Below are positions 1 to 6,600 of a stretch of DNA of 16,220 nucleotides, in pieces. Under the pieces are notes generated by a model that saw nothing but the letters and a program-made list of their open reading frames with translations, did not search any database and had not been told where the DNA came from. Both the position numbers and the translations under genes were made by a program. Origin of the DNA: an uncultured Clostridia bacterium (GTDB lineage Bacteria > Bacillota > Clostridia > Peptostreptococcales > Anaerovoracaceae); assembly GCA_937928455.1 (NCBI GenBank), contig CALFUG010000006.1:1-16220 (forward strand), in the 5' to 3' direction. Positions within the stretch are counted from its first letter, which is position 1. The number at the start of each line of letters is the position of its first letter.

Positions 1-62
1 CAGCTTCAAATACCTCGTCATCAAATAAAAGTTTTGCGTACGAAACTAATATTTCAAAATAA

Positions 63-91
63 TTGACATAATTTACCATATGTGATATTCT
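63..91 (+). promoter_or_regulatory. sigma-A promoter of comEA
   Basis: A perfect -35 TTGACA (63-68) is followed after exactly 17 bases by a -10 TATTCT (86-91). The promoter lies 37 bases before the comEA start and is the only good promoter seen before the comEA / Spo0A-domain gene pair. Seen directly in the sequence; use of the promoter is inferred. Confidence 0.7.
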
Positions 92-127
92 GTTTCCGCA
101 ATCGTCTTTTGAGAGGAGGCAGGATGT

Positions 128-778
128 ATGAAATGGCGTTGGCTCCTTGAAGAGCTGGTCCATAAGAAAAGATGGAAAGCAACGTTGATGGCTTTTGTAC
201 TTCTCGTTGCTTTTCTTGTGACCATTTATGAACACAAGCAAGATGATATCACGGTACTTTCCTTGAATGAGAACACCATGACTTCTGAAAGCATTTCGGC
301 CGGGTTGAATTCCCCGATTATAAATTCACCTGCCAGCATATTTATAGATGTGGGTGGAGAAGTACAATACCCCGGGGTCGTTGAATTAGAAACCGGCGCC
401 AGAGTATATCAAGCCATTGCCCAGGCTGGCGGAGTAACGGCAGCGGCTGATTTATCCCCTATAAATCAAGCCATGATATTATCCGATGGCGATAAAATCT
501 ATATCCCCCGATATGAAGAAACCGCACAATCACAGGCCTCTGCCTATAAGGGGGCCTCTTTTATTACCAATAGCGTTAGTGGCGCAGGAAAAATCAATAT
601 AAACTCTGCCTCATTGGAAGAATTGCAAACTTTGAGTGGTATAGGACCGGTAACGGCACAAAAGATAATAGATTATCGAAGCGCAAATGGAAAATTCTTA
701 GAACTGAATCATTTGATGGATGTCCCGGGGATTGGAGAAAAAACCTTCGATGCCCTTGAGGACTCCATTTGTATATAA
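128..778 (+). CDS. comEA: ComEA-type competence DNA-binding receptor
   Basis: A 216-residue ComEA-family protein, the membrane-tethered receptor that binds double-stranded DNA outside the cell and hands it to the uptake channel in natural transformation. The order seen is a short basic N-terminus, one membrane segment (about residues 18-34), a linker, a SLBB/soluble-ligand-binding fold (about 70-129, with the typical GGEV..PGVVEL start), another linker, and a C-terminal helix-hairpin-helix DNA-binding domain (about 153-216) with two hairpin motifs, GIGPVTA and PGIGEKT. Length and order are typical of the family. The start was chosen because AGGAGG (114-119) sits 8 bases upstream; an ATG at 124 is in another frame. 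comEC and comEB are not in the window. The next gene begins 16 bases downstream, so the two are probably co-transcribed. Confidence 0.93.
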   Translation: MKWRWLLEELVHKKRWKATLMAFVLLVAFLVTIYEHKQDDITVLSLNENTMTSESISAGLNSPIINSPASIFIDVGGEVQYPGVVELETGARVYQAIAQAGGVTAAADLSPINQAMILSDGDKIYIPRYEETAQSQASAYKGASFITNSVSGAGKININSASLEELQTLSGIGPVTAQKIIDYRSANGKFLELNHLMDVPGIGEKTFDALEDSICI

Positions 779-794
779 AGAAAGGAGTGCCAAA

Positions 795-1154
795 ATGCAT
801 CATTGGAAAGAACAATTCTCCCGAATGGAACAATTAATTACCGAAATTGTAGATCAGGAAGGGATTAATCCCTCCCACAAGGGATTCCGCTACATACATC
901 AAGCTGTGCGGATAATTTTAATGGAAAAAGATCGTCTGGATGCCCTCACAAAGGAAGTGTACGGACCTATCGCCGAAGAAAACCATACCAGCATTGCTTG
1001 TGTGGAACGAGCCATTCGTTTTGCCATTCGGAGTGGTGTGGATGCCGATAAAAGAGGGGAGAGCCTGATGGATACCCCTTCCAACAAGGTGTTTATCGCA
1101 CGATTGGTTCATAAAACCCAAAGACAAGAACAATTTCAACAATTGTTGCAATAA
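795..1154 (+). CDS. Stand-alone Spo0A C-terminal (DNA-binding) domain protein
   Basis: A 119-residue protein that matches the effector domain of the sporulation master regulator Spo0A along its whole length. Three blocks are visible: HKGFRYIHQAV near residue 29 (Spo0A has HIKGYLYLREAI), LTKEVYGPIAEEN followed by VERAIRFAI around 51-79 (the helix-turn-helix and recognition helix of Spo0A), and PSNKVFIARLVHK around 95-107. The receiver domain with its phosphorylated Asp is absent, so DNA binding, if it occurs, is not gated by the usual phosphorelay. The start at 795 has AAAGGAG 7 bases upstream; a longer frame from 720 only overlaps comEA. It could be a dominant regulator of 0A-box genes, a competitor of Spo0A or a specific regulator of competence; none of these is shown by the sequence. 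Confidence 0.85.
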   Translation: MHHWKEQFSRMEQLITEIVDQEGINPSHKGFRYIHQAVRIILMEKDRLDALTKEVYGPIAEENHTSIACVERAIRFAIRSGVDADKRGESLMDTPSNKVFIARLVHKTQRQEQFQQLLQ

Positions 1155-1163
1155 TCCAACCAG

Positions 1164-1191
1164 AACACAGGAAATCCAGCTTCCTTGTGTT
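1164..1191 (+). terminator. Strong hairpin after the Spo0A-domain gene (possible terminator)
   Basis: A 10-bp stem with one bulged base (AACACAGGAA at 1164-1173 with TTCCTTGTGTT at 1181-1191) and a 7-base loop lies just after the stop codon. No run of T follows, so it is a weak candidate for an intrinsic terminator; it could instead protect the 3' end of the mRNA. Confidence 0.35.
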
Positions 1192-1219
1192 GATGATGAT
1201 AGTCCGAGTGTGGTATAAT
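1190..1219 (+). promoter_or_regulatory. Extended -10 promoter of the DUF896 gene
   Basis: A perfect TATAAT (1214-1219) is preceded by TG at 1211-1212, giving an extended -10, and by a weaker -35 TTGATG (1190-1195) at 18 bases. It lies about 50 bases before the DUF896 start. Confidence 0.6.
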
Positions 1220-1224
1220 CCTTC

Positions 1225-1240
1225 TTGTGTGAAAACACAA
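1225..1240 (+). other. 5'-UTR hairpin with GAAA tetraloop
   Basis: TTGTGT (1225-1230), the loop GAAA and ACACAA (1235-1240) form a compact 6-bp hairpin near the expected 5' end of the DUF896 mRNA. Such a stem may stabilise the transcript; no regulatory role can be shown. Confidence 0.4.
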
Positions 1241-1269
1241 ATTCATTTTCATGAAGGAGGAAGCAAACC

Positions 1270-1476
1270 ATGCTCCCCAAAGATAAAATACAACGTATCA
1301 ATGAGTTGGCAAAAAAGTCAAAAAGCATAGGTCTCAATGAAGAAGAATTACAAGAGCAAGCATGCCTTCGGAAAGAGTATCTTACTGCATTTCGACAGTC
1401 TTTTATCCGTCAGTTAGAAAACATTGAAATCGTCGATGAAGAATCGGAAGATTGTGATACAACGTTTAAAAACTAA
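1270..1476 (+). CDS. DUF896 / YnzC family (UPF0291) small protein
   Basis: A 68-residue protein of the YnzC/UPF0291 (DUF896) family found across Firmicutes. Family signatures are the N-terminal helix beginning LPKDKIQRINELAKKSK, the turn GLNEEELQEQ, and the helix RKEYLTAFRQSFIRQLENI, which together form a short helical hairpin. The acidic tail (residues 54-68) is variable in the family. The Bacillus homologue ynzC lies next to the SOS gene yneA, but here the two are about 11 kb apart. Its biochemical role is not known. AGGAGG (1255-1260) lies 9 bases before the ATG and the gene has its own promoter. Family assignment is firm; function is open. Confidence 0.88.
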   Translation: MLPKDKIQRINELAKKSKSIGLNEEELQEQACLRKEYLTAFRQSFIRQLENIEIVDEESEDCDTTFKN

Positions 1477-1500
1477 CGGAATAGTGTATAAAAGGTTATG

Positions 1501-1526
1501 TGGCATGGATGAACATGAGAATGCCA
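1501..1526 (+). other. Inverted repeat in leader of the cysteine desulfurase gene
   Basis: TGGCAT (1501-1506) and ATGCCA (1521-1526) form a 6-bp inverted repeat with a 14-base loop, ending 9 bases before the AAAGGAG ribosome binding site. It could be a small mRNA hairpin or an operator; no IscR gene is seen nearby to suggest a regulator. Weak evidence. Confidence 0.25.
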
Positions 1527-1551
1527 ATACCCATCAAAGGAGATAAAAGAC

Positions 1552-2730
1552 ATGGCCAATCATAGAGACGTATATCTGGATTATTCTGCAACCACTCCGG
1601 TCAAGGAGGAGGTATTTCAGGAGATGCTACCGTGGTTTACCGAAAACTACGGAAATCCCTCCAGTATATATACCATTGGGCAAAAATCCAAGGAAGCTTT
1701 ACATCAAGCTAGAAGTCGTGTCGCCAAATTAATTGGCGCAAAAGAAGATGAAATATATTTTACATCTACTGGCACAGAAGCCGATAACTGGGCCATTTTC
1801 GGTGCAGTGGATTCCTTGAAAACAAAAGGAAATCACATCATTACTACTGTTTTTGAGCATCATGCCATTCTTCATGCTTGTCAATTTTTGGAACAGCGGG
1901 GAACCCGTGTAACGTATTTGCCCGTTGACTCTCAAGGCCTAGTTGACCCTAAAAAAGTGGAAGAGGCCATTTCTGAAGATACCGTATTAATAACCATTAT
2001 GGCTGTCAATAATGAAATTGGAACGGTTCAACCTATTCGGGAAATCTCTGAAATAGCGAAAAGACATGGTGTCTTATTCCACACGGACGGTGTTCAAGCT
2101 GTTGGAAGTATTCCTGTTAACGTGAAAGAGTGGGGTGTGGACATGATGTCTATTTCTTCCCACAAGATTTATGGTCCGAAGGGTGTAGGCGCTCTGTATA
2201 TCCGAAAAGGGCTACGTATTTCAAACTTTATGCATGGCGGAGGACAGGAAGGAAAAAGAAGAGCCGGAACGGAAAACTTACCCGGTATTGTAGGCTTCGG
2301 AAAAGCTGCCGAATTGGCTTATGACCATCTGGATCATCACATAGAACACGTAAAAACGCTTCGTGATTATTTTACCCAAGAGGTGTTGCGGAGAATTCCA
2401 GAAGTAACCGTCAACGGTACCATGGAACATCGCCATCCTGGAAACATAAACCTGGCATTTAACTACATAGAAGGCGAGGGAATATTGCTACTTTTGGATC
2501 GGGAAGGAATCAGTGTTTCTACCGGATCGGCTTGTAACTCAGCCGCTTTAACACCAAGTCATGTTCTGTCTGCCATCGGTCTTCCGGTGGAAAGGATTCA
2601 CGGATCCATACGTTTCACAATGGGAGATTATACTACTGGTGAAGATGTGGATTATGTAGTAAATATTCTGGAAGATACCGTAAAAAAACTACGGGAGATT
2701 TCTTCCGTTAATGAAAAGAAAGGATGGTAA
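1552..2730 (+). CDS. Cysteine desulfurase, IscS/NifS type
   Basis: A 392-residue PLP enzyme that removes sulfur from L-cysteine, giving alanine and an enzyme-bound persulfide for Fe-S cluster assembly and tRNA thiolation. Visible features are the N-terminal YLDYSATTP, TGTEADN (about 74-80), the His in FEHH (about 103-104) that stacks on PLP, HTDGVQ (177-182), the PLP lysine K205 in SSHKIYGPKG, and the active-site cysteine C328 in STGSAC. The longer loop around C328 marks it as group I (IscS/NifS) rather than SufS. Start: AAAGGAG 9 bases upstream. The scaffold gene follows after 6 bases and mnmA overlaps that, so the enzyme probably feeds both partners. No IscR, HscA or ferredoxin genes accompany it, as is usual in Clostridia. 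Confidence 0.95.
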   Translation: MANHRDVYLDYSATTPVKEEVFQEMLPWFTENYGNPSSIYTIGQKSKEALHQARSRVAKLIGAKEDEIYFTSTGTEADNWAIFGAVDSLKTKGNHIITTVFEHHAILHACQFLEQRGTRVTYLPVDSQGLVDPKKVEEAISEDTVLITIMAVNNEIGTVQPIREISEIAKRHGVLFHTDGVQAVGSIPVNVKEWGVDMMSISSHKIYGPKGVGALYIRKGLRISNFMHGGGQEGKRRAGTENLPGIVGFGKAAELAYDHLDHHIEHVKTLRDYFTQEVLRRIPEVTVNGTMEHRHPGNINLAFNYIEGEGILLLLDREGISVSTGSACNSAALTPSHVLSAIGLPVERIHGSIRFTMGDYTTGEDVDYVVNILEDTVKKLREISSVNEKKGW

Positions 2731-2736
2731 TATACC

Positions 2737-3249
2737 ATGGGAATTTATAACGATACAGTAATGGAACATTTCATGAATCCACGTAATGTGGGAGATATGG
2801 AAAATCCAGATGGTGTAGGGACCTACGGAAGCCCAGTATGTGGAGACATGATGCAAATTGCCATCCGGGTAAAAGACGATGTGATTATGGATGCAAAGTT
2901 TAAAACTTTCGGATGCGGTTCGGCCATTGCATCTTCCAGCATTGCCACAGAAATGATTATCGGTATGACCATCGATGACGCACTGGCTCTCACCAACAAA
3001 GAAATTGTGGATGGTTTGGGAGGACTACCTGCCGTAAAGATACACTGTTCCGTATTGGCAGACCATGCCATAAAGAGCGCAATCTATGATTATGCGCAGA
3101 AAAACGGAAAAACATATAAAGGCCTAGAAGGATTTGATCCCAATGCAGAGGAGGACGAGCACGATATAATGGAAGAAAGTGGTTGTGTGGGAGGATGTTC
3201 CGGCCCAGCCTGCGAGAAGAACAGCAATGATTCCAAAGAACCCAAATAA
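2737..3249 (+). CDS. IscU/NifU-type Fe-S cluster scaffold with Cys-rich tail
   Basis: A 170-residue scaffold protein on which Fe-S clusters are built with sulfur from the upstream desulfurase. The three conserved cluster-ligand cysteines are C35 in GSPVCGD, C60 in FGCGSAI and C104 in KIHCSVLA; the Asp after C35 that aids cluster release is also present. The core matches the IscU fold (about residues 1-128). About 40 residues follow that IscU lacks: an acidic stretch (about 137-148) and a tail with C150, C154 and C159 (SGCVGGCSGPAC). The tail is not the Nfu domain of full-length NifU, since no CxxC of that type is seen. The last 23 bases overlap the start of mnmA, suggesting translational coupling. 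Confidence 0.92.
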   Translation: MGIYNDTVMEHFMNPRNVGDMENPDGVGTYGSPVCGDMMQIAIRVKDDVIMDAKFKTFGCGSAIASSSIATEMIIGMTIDDALALTNKEIVDGLGGLPAVKIHCSVLADHAIKSAIYDYAQKNGKTYKGLEGFDPNAEEDEHDIMEESGCVGGCSGPACEKNSNDSKEPK

Positions 3250-4282
3250 AGTAATACTTGGATTAAGCGGCGGGGTAGATAGTACCGCCGCTGCTTTATT
3301 ATTGAAAGAAAAAGGGCTTTCGGTAATAGGGCTTTTCCTGGATGTAACCGGTTGTAATGAAGAGGGGCGGCACAGCGCGGAAAACACAGCGAAAGAATTG
3401 AATATTCCCTTTCTTTACTACGATGTTAGCGACAGATTTCAGCAAGAAGTGGTTTCATATTTTCAGGATGAGTATTTGGAAGGTCGTACTCCCAATCCTT
3501 GTGTCGTGTGCAATCCTCAAATTAAGTTTCGCACTCTCATAGAAATTGCGGATCAACAGGAGGCACCATTTATTGCCACTGGGCATTATGCTCGAACCTA
3601 CTACGATGAGAATTTAGAGCAATGGTTTATTCGAAAGGCCCAAAGTGAAGATAGAGACCAAAGCTATATGCTTTACAGATTGCCAAAAGAAGTAATCTCA
3701 CGGCTAATCATGCCGTTAGGTGAAATACATGGGAAAGATCGGGTTCGCCAGTTGGCAGAAAACGCCGGATTATCCAATGCAAATAAAAAAGATAGCCAGG
3801 AAATCTGCTTTCTGCCAGAAGGGGTGAACTACATTCAATATTTGGAAAATTTGGGAGTGTCCGCTCCAAAAGGCCCGTTTTTAGATCAAGCGGGGAACCC
3901 TTTGGGGGAACACAAAGGAATTTACCACTACACAATTGGCCAACGTAAGGGCCTGGGAGATTCTTTTGGAAAACCAATGTTTGTAAAATCTCTTCAAAAC
4001 GAAGGGCACGCCGTAGTTCTTACAGATAATGAAAATGATTTGTTTAAATCTCAAGTGATATCCTATAACAATATAGTATCCATACCTTTCGAAGGTGTAC
4101 GAGTGGACGCAAAAATTCGATATGCCGCCAAACCTGCGCCGGCTTTTATTCATGCCATAGGAGACAATCAAATAGAGACTCTATTTGATGAGCCTCAAAG
4201 AGCCCCTACGCCGGGGCAATCCATTGTTTTCTATTTAGGAGATTTTGTGGTGGGCGGAGGATTTATAGATCCTACCACATGA
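3227..4282 (+). CDS. mnmA: tRNA-specific 2-thiouridylase MnmA
   Basis: A 351-residue enzyme that adenylates and thiolates the wobble U34 of tRNA-Lys, -Glu and -Gln. Key parts: ATP-binding loop SGGVDS (14-19), TPNPCVVCN with the first catalytic cysteine C92, ATGHYAR (117-123), DQSYML (144-149), and the second cysteine C184 in SQEICFLPEG, which forms the persulfide/disulfide pair with C92; IGQRKGLG and the C-terminal beta-barrel follow. The open frame continues upstream to a GTG at 3179, but residues there are unlike the family and ATG at 3227 gives the normal N-terminus; the ribosome binding site is poor, consistent with coupling to the overlapping scaffold gene. It takes sulfur from the desulfurase in the same operon. 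Its 3' end overlaps the minus-strand reductase gene by 11 bases. Confidence 0.95.
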   Translation: MIPKNPNKVILGLSGGVDSTAAALLLKEKGLSVIGLFLDVTGCNEEGRHSAENTAKELNIPFLYYDVSDRFQQEVVSYFQDEYLEGRTPNPCVVCNPQIKFRTLIEIADQQEAPFIATGHYARTYYDENLEQWFIRKAQSEDRDQSYMLYRLPKEVISRLIMPLGEIHGKDRVRQLAENAGLSNANKKDSQEICFLPEGVNYIQYLENLGVSAPKGPFLDQAGNPLGEHKGIYHYTIGQRKGLGDSFGKPMFVKSLQNEGHAVVLTDNENDLFKSQVISYNNIVSIPFEGVRVDAKIRYAAKPAPAFIHAIGDNQIETLFDEPQRAPTPGQSIVFYLGDFVVGGGFIDPTT

Positions 4283-5228
4283 TAATGGCACGGACCGGAC
4301 ACTTGGGTGCACAATAGCCACACGTAAGGCATTTATTATAATCAATTTCTGCAAGCCCCTTATCATTAATGAAAATGGCATGATTGGGGCAACGCGCAAG
4401 ACATAACCCACATCCTTCGCAGTCTCCTTGATCGATGTGGATTTTTTTATGAGACACGTCCGGATTGTAATCCACAGGCATGCGGCCTTCCCAATAGTCG
4501 AAAATATCATCCACTTCTTTTTGGGAGCCGAATCCTACCATCACGGAAGATATACCGGAGATTCCGAAAACATAATTCAATGCTTGCTGGTATGAATCCG
4601 TCAGATTGCCACCGCCAAATGCTTTCATAAGAAATACACCACATCCTTTTTTAATGTTTGATTCTATGGCCCGTTCCATATCTTCCTTCGTGCCAGGCTC
4701 AGAACCTTTCCGAATTCCCAGTCCTTTGAAATTTAATAAAGGGAAGAGCACATCGCATTCCTGGATTTCAGCCATCTTTTCCGCCACATCCACATGGTGG
4801 GTAGAAACACCAATCGCCCTTATGATACCTTTCGCTTTCGCATCATTCAAACAAGCCCAAGCTCCGCTTCTCTTTTCAAAATCATCATTATGCCGAACCT
4901 CATGAAGAAGAAAGATATCGATAATGTCTCGATCCATTTCCTTTCTTGCCTGTTCAATGGCATCGGCCATTTGCTGATATCCTTCATCCAGGCACTTAGA
5001 AGCGATAATCGGTTCAAATGAAGTACCACGAAGGGCTTCTCGAATATAAGGATAGGTTTCATAATACTGCGCAGTATCTAAAAAGTTGATACCTCGTTCC
5101 AAAGCATATCGTAGTATCTCCGCTCCCTTGGATACCGGAAGGTTCAACTGTGTGTTCCCAACGGTAAGAACGCCAAAGCCAATGGGTGTCACCATGAAAT
5201 CTAAACTACCAAGTTTTCGCTTCTCCAT
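4272..5228 (-). CDS. Aldo/keto reductase with C-terminal 2x[4Fe-4S] ferredoxin domain
   Basis: A 318-residue protein with an aldo/keto reductase TIM barrel (about 1-250) followed by a bacterial-type ferredoxin module. The AKR catalytic tetrad can be placed as D51 and Y55 or Y56 in DTAQYY, K78 in ASKCL, and H99 in FLLHE. The ferredoxin part has two CxxCxxCxxxC sets: C260/C263/C266/C270 and C290/C293/C296/C300, each followed by P. This architecture is common in anaerobes and suggests electron exchange between NAD(P)H or a substrate and low-potential Fe-S carriers; the substrate is unknown. The frame extends to a TTG at 5255, but ATG at 5228 has AAAGGG about 8 bases upstream and begins MEKRKLGSLD, as the family does. 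It stands alone on the minus strand, convergent with mnmA. Confidence 0.9.
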   Translation of the reverse strand: MEKRKLGSLDFMVTPIGFGVLTVGNTQLNLPVSKGAEILRYALERGINFLDTAQYYETYPYIREALRGTSFEPIIASKCLDEGYQQMADAIEQARKEMDRDIIDIFLLHEVRHNDDFEKRSGAWACLNDAKAKGIIRAIGVSTHHVDVAEKMAEIQECDVLFPLLNFKGLGIRKGSEPGTKEDMERAIESNIKKGCGVFLMKAFGGGNLTDSYQQALNYVFGISGISSVMVGFGSQKEVDDIFDYWEGRMPVDYNPDVSHKKIHIDQGDCEGCGLCLARCPNHAIFINDKGLAEIDYNKCLTCGYCAPKCPVRAIIMW

Positions 5229-5359
5229 TAAAATTCCCTTTATAATACCCGTCAAGAAGTAACTTTATATCGCTTTATGTAATCATACCATTCCCCTTGC
5301 CAACATACCATACTTAATCATGAGTTTTAGGGTGGCTCTCTCAAATAGTATTGCATTAT

Positions 5360-5387
5360 TGGGAAAACAAAGCTTCCCATATTTTTT
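5360..5387 (+). terminator. Intrinsic terminator-like hairpin before the nuclease gene
   Basis: TGGGAA (5360-5365) pairs with TTCCCA (5374-5379) around an 8-base loop and is followed by TATTTTTT, the form of a Rho-independent terminator on the + strand. No + strand gene lies between it and the AKR start (5228), so it would end an unseen short RNA, or act as an attenuator in a leader of the nuclease gene. On the minus strand the T-run is missing. Confidence 0.5.
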
Positions 5388-5394
5388 AAGATTG

Positions 5395-5403
5395 TGGTAT
5401 CAT
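5395..5403 (+). promoter_or_regulatory. Possible extended -10 promoter of the nuclease operon
   Basis: TGGTATCAT (TGnTATCAT) lies just after the hairpin at 5360-5387 and about 20 bases before the AAGGAGG of the nuclease gene. The -35 region is poor, as is often seen with extended -10 promoters. Alternative: transcription starts further upstream and passes the hairpin. Confidence 0.35.
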
Positions 5404-5434
5404 AATAACAGTACGCACAAAAGGAGGTCCTATT

Positions 5435-5926
5435 ATTCAAAGATTCATTAAGATTATCGCACCGCTATTCATTATAGGGGTATTGCTGGTTTACAATCTT
5501 CTTTCTGACCCAAGAAGCCAAGAAGTTCCATACGATTTGCAAGAGCTGAATGGACCCTATTCGGTGGAACGCGTGGTAGATGGAGACACTTTTATCGCAG
5601 AAGTGGAAGGGGAGAGAACCAGAATCCGGATGTTAGGAATTGACACCCCGGAAAGTGTGGCCGACCATCCGGAAAGAATAACGGAAGAGGGATTGGTGGC
5701 TTCCGACTATACCAAACAACTTTTGGAAGGGGCTCTGGTCTTTTTGGAGTATGATGTAGAAAAAATGGACCAATATGAACGTTTATTAGCTTACGTCTAC
5801 ATCAAGGACGGCAATAACTACGTTATGATTAATCGATTACTAGTGGAAGAAGGGTATGCTGTACCATACATCATAGAGCCCAATACCCGATACGCAACTC
5901 TTCTTGAATCCGCAGAAAAAAGGTAG
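5435..5926 (+). CDS. Thermonuclease (SNase)-family protein with N-terminal anchor, apparent ATT start
   Basis: A 163-residue staphylococcal nuclease homologue. Conserved sites: DGDTF (calcium-binding Asp), RIRMLGIDTPE (active-site Arg, Asp and Glu), and QYERLLAYVY (second catalytic Arg). In this frame a hydrophobic segment starting QRFIKIIAPLF acts as signal peptide or anchor, placing the enzyme outside the membrane, where it could degrade DNA or RNA. No ATG, GTG or TTG stands near the excellent AAGGAGG (5421-5427); the codon at ideal spacing (7 bases) is ATT at 5435, and the next possible start, TTG at 5483, would cut the anchor in half and has no ribosome binding site. The C-terminus stops at SAEKR, a little short of the usual GxW ending. 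Its stop overlaps the aldolase leader, so it is in an operon with the two following genes. Confidence 0.85.
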   Translation: MQRFIKIIAPLFIIGVLLVYNLLSDPRSQEVPYDLQELNGPYSVERVVDGDTFIAEVEGERTRIRMLGIDTPESVADHPERITEEGLVASDYTKQLLEGALVFLEYDVEKMDQYERLLAYVYIKDGNNYVMINRLLVEEGYAVPYIIEPNTRYATLLESAEKR

Positions 5927-5943
5927 TGCAGAAAGGAAATCCT

Positions 5944-6600
5944 ATGAACAAAGAGTACCAAAAAGAGGTTTTTGAAACCTCCATGATCCTTTACAGGGAA
6001 GAATTAGTAAAAGCCTCTTCTGGAAACGTAAGCATGAGATGCCCGGGATCTGACTGGATGGTCATCACCCCCACCGGTATTCGATATGATTGTATGGAAG
6101 AGGAGGATATGGTATTCATTCATTTGAACGATGGCCGAAGAGAAGGGGACCAATGGCCTTCCAGTGAATATCTAATGCATCTGGGAATTTACCGCAAATA
6201 TCCTGAAATTGGAGGAATTGTGCATACCCATTCTCCCTATGTCATGACCATTGCAGCTTTGGGGGACCCCTTACCCATGATTACCATTGAAGGAGTTCAT
6301 GCAGGCAGCAATATGATTCCCGTTACTGAGAGATTTTGCATCCCTGGCACACAAGATATTACGGATTCCATTTTAGAGTTAGTGGAAGAGAACCCTCGAC
6401 TTCGAGCTGTTTTAATTATGAATCATGGTTTAGTTGCCATGGGAGACAATTTATCAGAAGCATTGAGTTTGGCAGAATCTATTGAGCGAGAAGCACAAGT
6501 CTATTTTCAAGCAAAGACACTAGGAAAACCCAAATTAATTTCCGAAGATCAGCGGCGCGAGATTCAGGAAAACTATATTAAAGGCAGGCAGAGAGAATGA
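5944..6600 (+). CDS. Class II aldolase (FucA/AraD-type), likely 5-deoxypentulose-1-phosphate aldolase
   Basis: A 218-residue zinc-dependent aldolase of the FucA/AraD/adducin family. The phosphate-binding SSGNVS (25-30), TPTGIRYD, catalytic E75 in PSSEYLMH, and zinc ligands H94 and H96 (HTHSPY) and H161 (NHGLVAMG) are all present, so it should be active. FucA-type enzymes split a ketose 1-phosphate into DHAP and an aldehyde. The next gene, overlapping by 4 bases, is an MtnA-like aldose-1-phosphate isomerase. In known DHAP-shunt systems such a pair converts 5-methylthioribose-1-P or 5-deoxyribose-1-P into DHAP plus (methylthio)acetaldehyde or acetaldehyde, salvaging by-products of SAM enzymes; this role is inferred from context. 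The start at 5944 has GAAAGGA 6 bases upstream; a GTG at 5926 in frame is rejected. L-fuculose-phosphate aldolase is the alternative name. Confidence 0.88.
   Translation: MNKEYQKEVFETSMILYREELVKASSGNVSMRCPGSDWMVITPTGIRYDCMEEEDMVFIHLNDGRREGDQWPSSEYLMHLGIYRKYPEIGGIVHTHSPYVMTIAALGDPLPMITIEGVHAGSNMIPVTERFCIPGTQDITDSILELVEENPRLRAVLIMNHGLVAMGDNLSEALSLAESIEREAQVYFQAKTLGKPKLISEDQRREIQENYIKGRQRE

Noticed and set aside
1..79. Open minus-strand frame from an ATG at 79 running off the left edge (about 26 codons).
   Set aside because: No ribosome binding site precedes it, the strong comEA promoter overlaps its start, and two + strand frames are also open in the same short stretch, so coding cannot be judged.
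720..794. Upstream extension of the Spo0A-domain frame, giving 144 residues.
   Set aside because: It overlaps the comEA coding end in another frame, has no ribosome binding site, and its residues do not match the family; ATG at 795 has a good site.
918..1337. Minus-strand open frame of 139 codons opposite the Spo0A-domain gene and DUF896 start.
   Set aside because: It runs antisense to two well-supported genes and a promoter, and its translation shows no recognisable family.
3881..4171. Minus-strand open frame inside mnmA.
   Set aside because: A shadow of the mnmA coding sequence with no own ribosome binding site or domain.
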